From Muricea muricata (Eukaryota > Cnidaria > Anthozoa > Malacalcyonacea > Plexauridae): a stretch of DNA of 64,000 nucleotides. A program made the translations under genes and the position numbers. Positions within the stretch are counted from its first letter, which is position 1. Each line of letters starts with the position of its first letter. The stretch covers positions 3,350,501 to 3,414,500 of the forward strand of contig OY979720.1 in NCBI GenBank assembly GCA_963855995.1. The letters are read 5' to 3'. Shown here piece after piece: positions 63,816-64,000 of this stretch. Below the pieces are notes generated by a model. The model was not told the origin of the DNA. It did not search any database and worked only from the letters and a program-made list of their open reading frames with translations.

Positions 63816-64000
63816 ACTGGCACATTTAACAAAGTTTGTAATTTACATTAAAAAATTATAGCTATTTACCTCTTCAACATTATGTACAGAATGTTAATTC
63901 TTGCATGACTCTCCAAATGTGATATCCTTACACCAAGTGATAAACAAAACATTTCAAACCCTTAGCAAAAACAACCAATACATTTCTGTTAATTGCAACA
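63816..64000. other. 3' flank of the rhomboid gene
   Basis: AT-rich; no AATAAA or further gene recognised before the window ends. Confidence 0.5.

Overview
The window comes from an AT-rich, intron-dense metazoan genome. It has GT-AG introns, modular extracellular proteins, PACRGL, SLC49A3 and M13 genes, and many short DNA-transposon derivatives. An early-branching invertebrate such as a cnidarian fits best, but that assignment is inference. I saw no reverse-transcriptase element, rRNA or CRISPR array.

Layout. From 1 to 40355 there are three tandem minus-strand genes for type II membrane M13 zinc metallopeptidases (neprilysin/ECE family). Gene C is 40355->28353 (18 exons, 754 aa). Gene B is 26035->18377 (19 exons, 794 aa). 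Gene A runs from 16636 past the left edge, with only its N-terminal third inside. A and B are recent duplicates. A's intron 1 is about 12 kb longer than B's and holds a second possible first exon (3445-3763) plus nested DNA transposons: an ISL2EU-type element with 834-bp inverted repeats and two near-identical 929-bp hAT-like copies. Reading the spliced frames shows that gene B has Trp where neprilysin has the transition-state His. Gene C has lost the substrate-binding Asn, the third zinc ligand (Glu to Gln) and the same His. At least one of the cluster is therefore probably a pseudopeptidase.

From 43525 to 46564 lies PACRGL (minus, 7 exons, 225 aa). From 48722 to 56522 lies a secreted mosaic serine protease (plus, 16 exons, 1331 aa): signal peptide, unrecognised Cys-containing region, Ser/Thr-rich repeat stalk, EGF, EGF, SRCR, SRCR, MAM, EGF, EGF, trypsin with an intact triad. 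From 57062 to 61406 lies SLC49A3/MFSD7 (minus, 9 exons, 463 aa), head-to-head with a PARL-like rhomboid protease (plus, 61926-63815, probably missing an upstream exon).

Exon borders were worked out by hand from splice sites, reading-phase continuity and family motifs. Every complete model closes in frame. The genes form no operon; the main relationships are tandem duplication (M13), divergent pairs (PACRGL/mosaic protease, SLC49A3/rhomboid) and convergent 3' ends (mosaic protease/SLC49A3).
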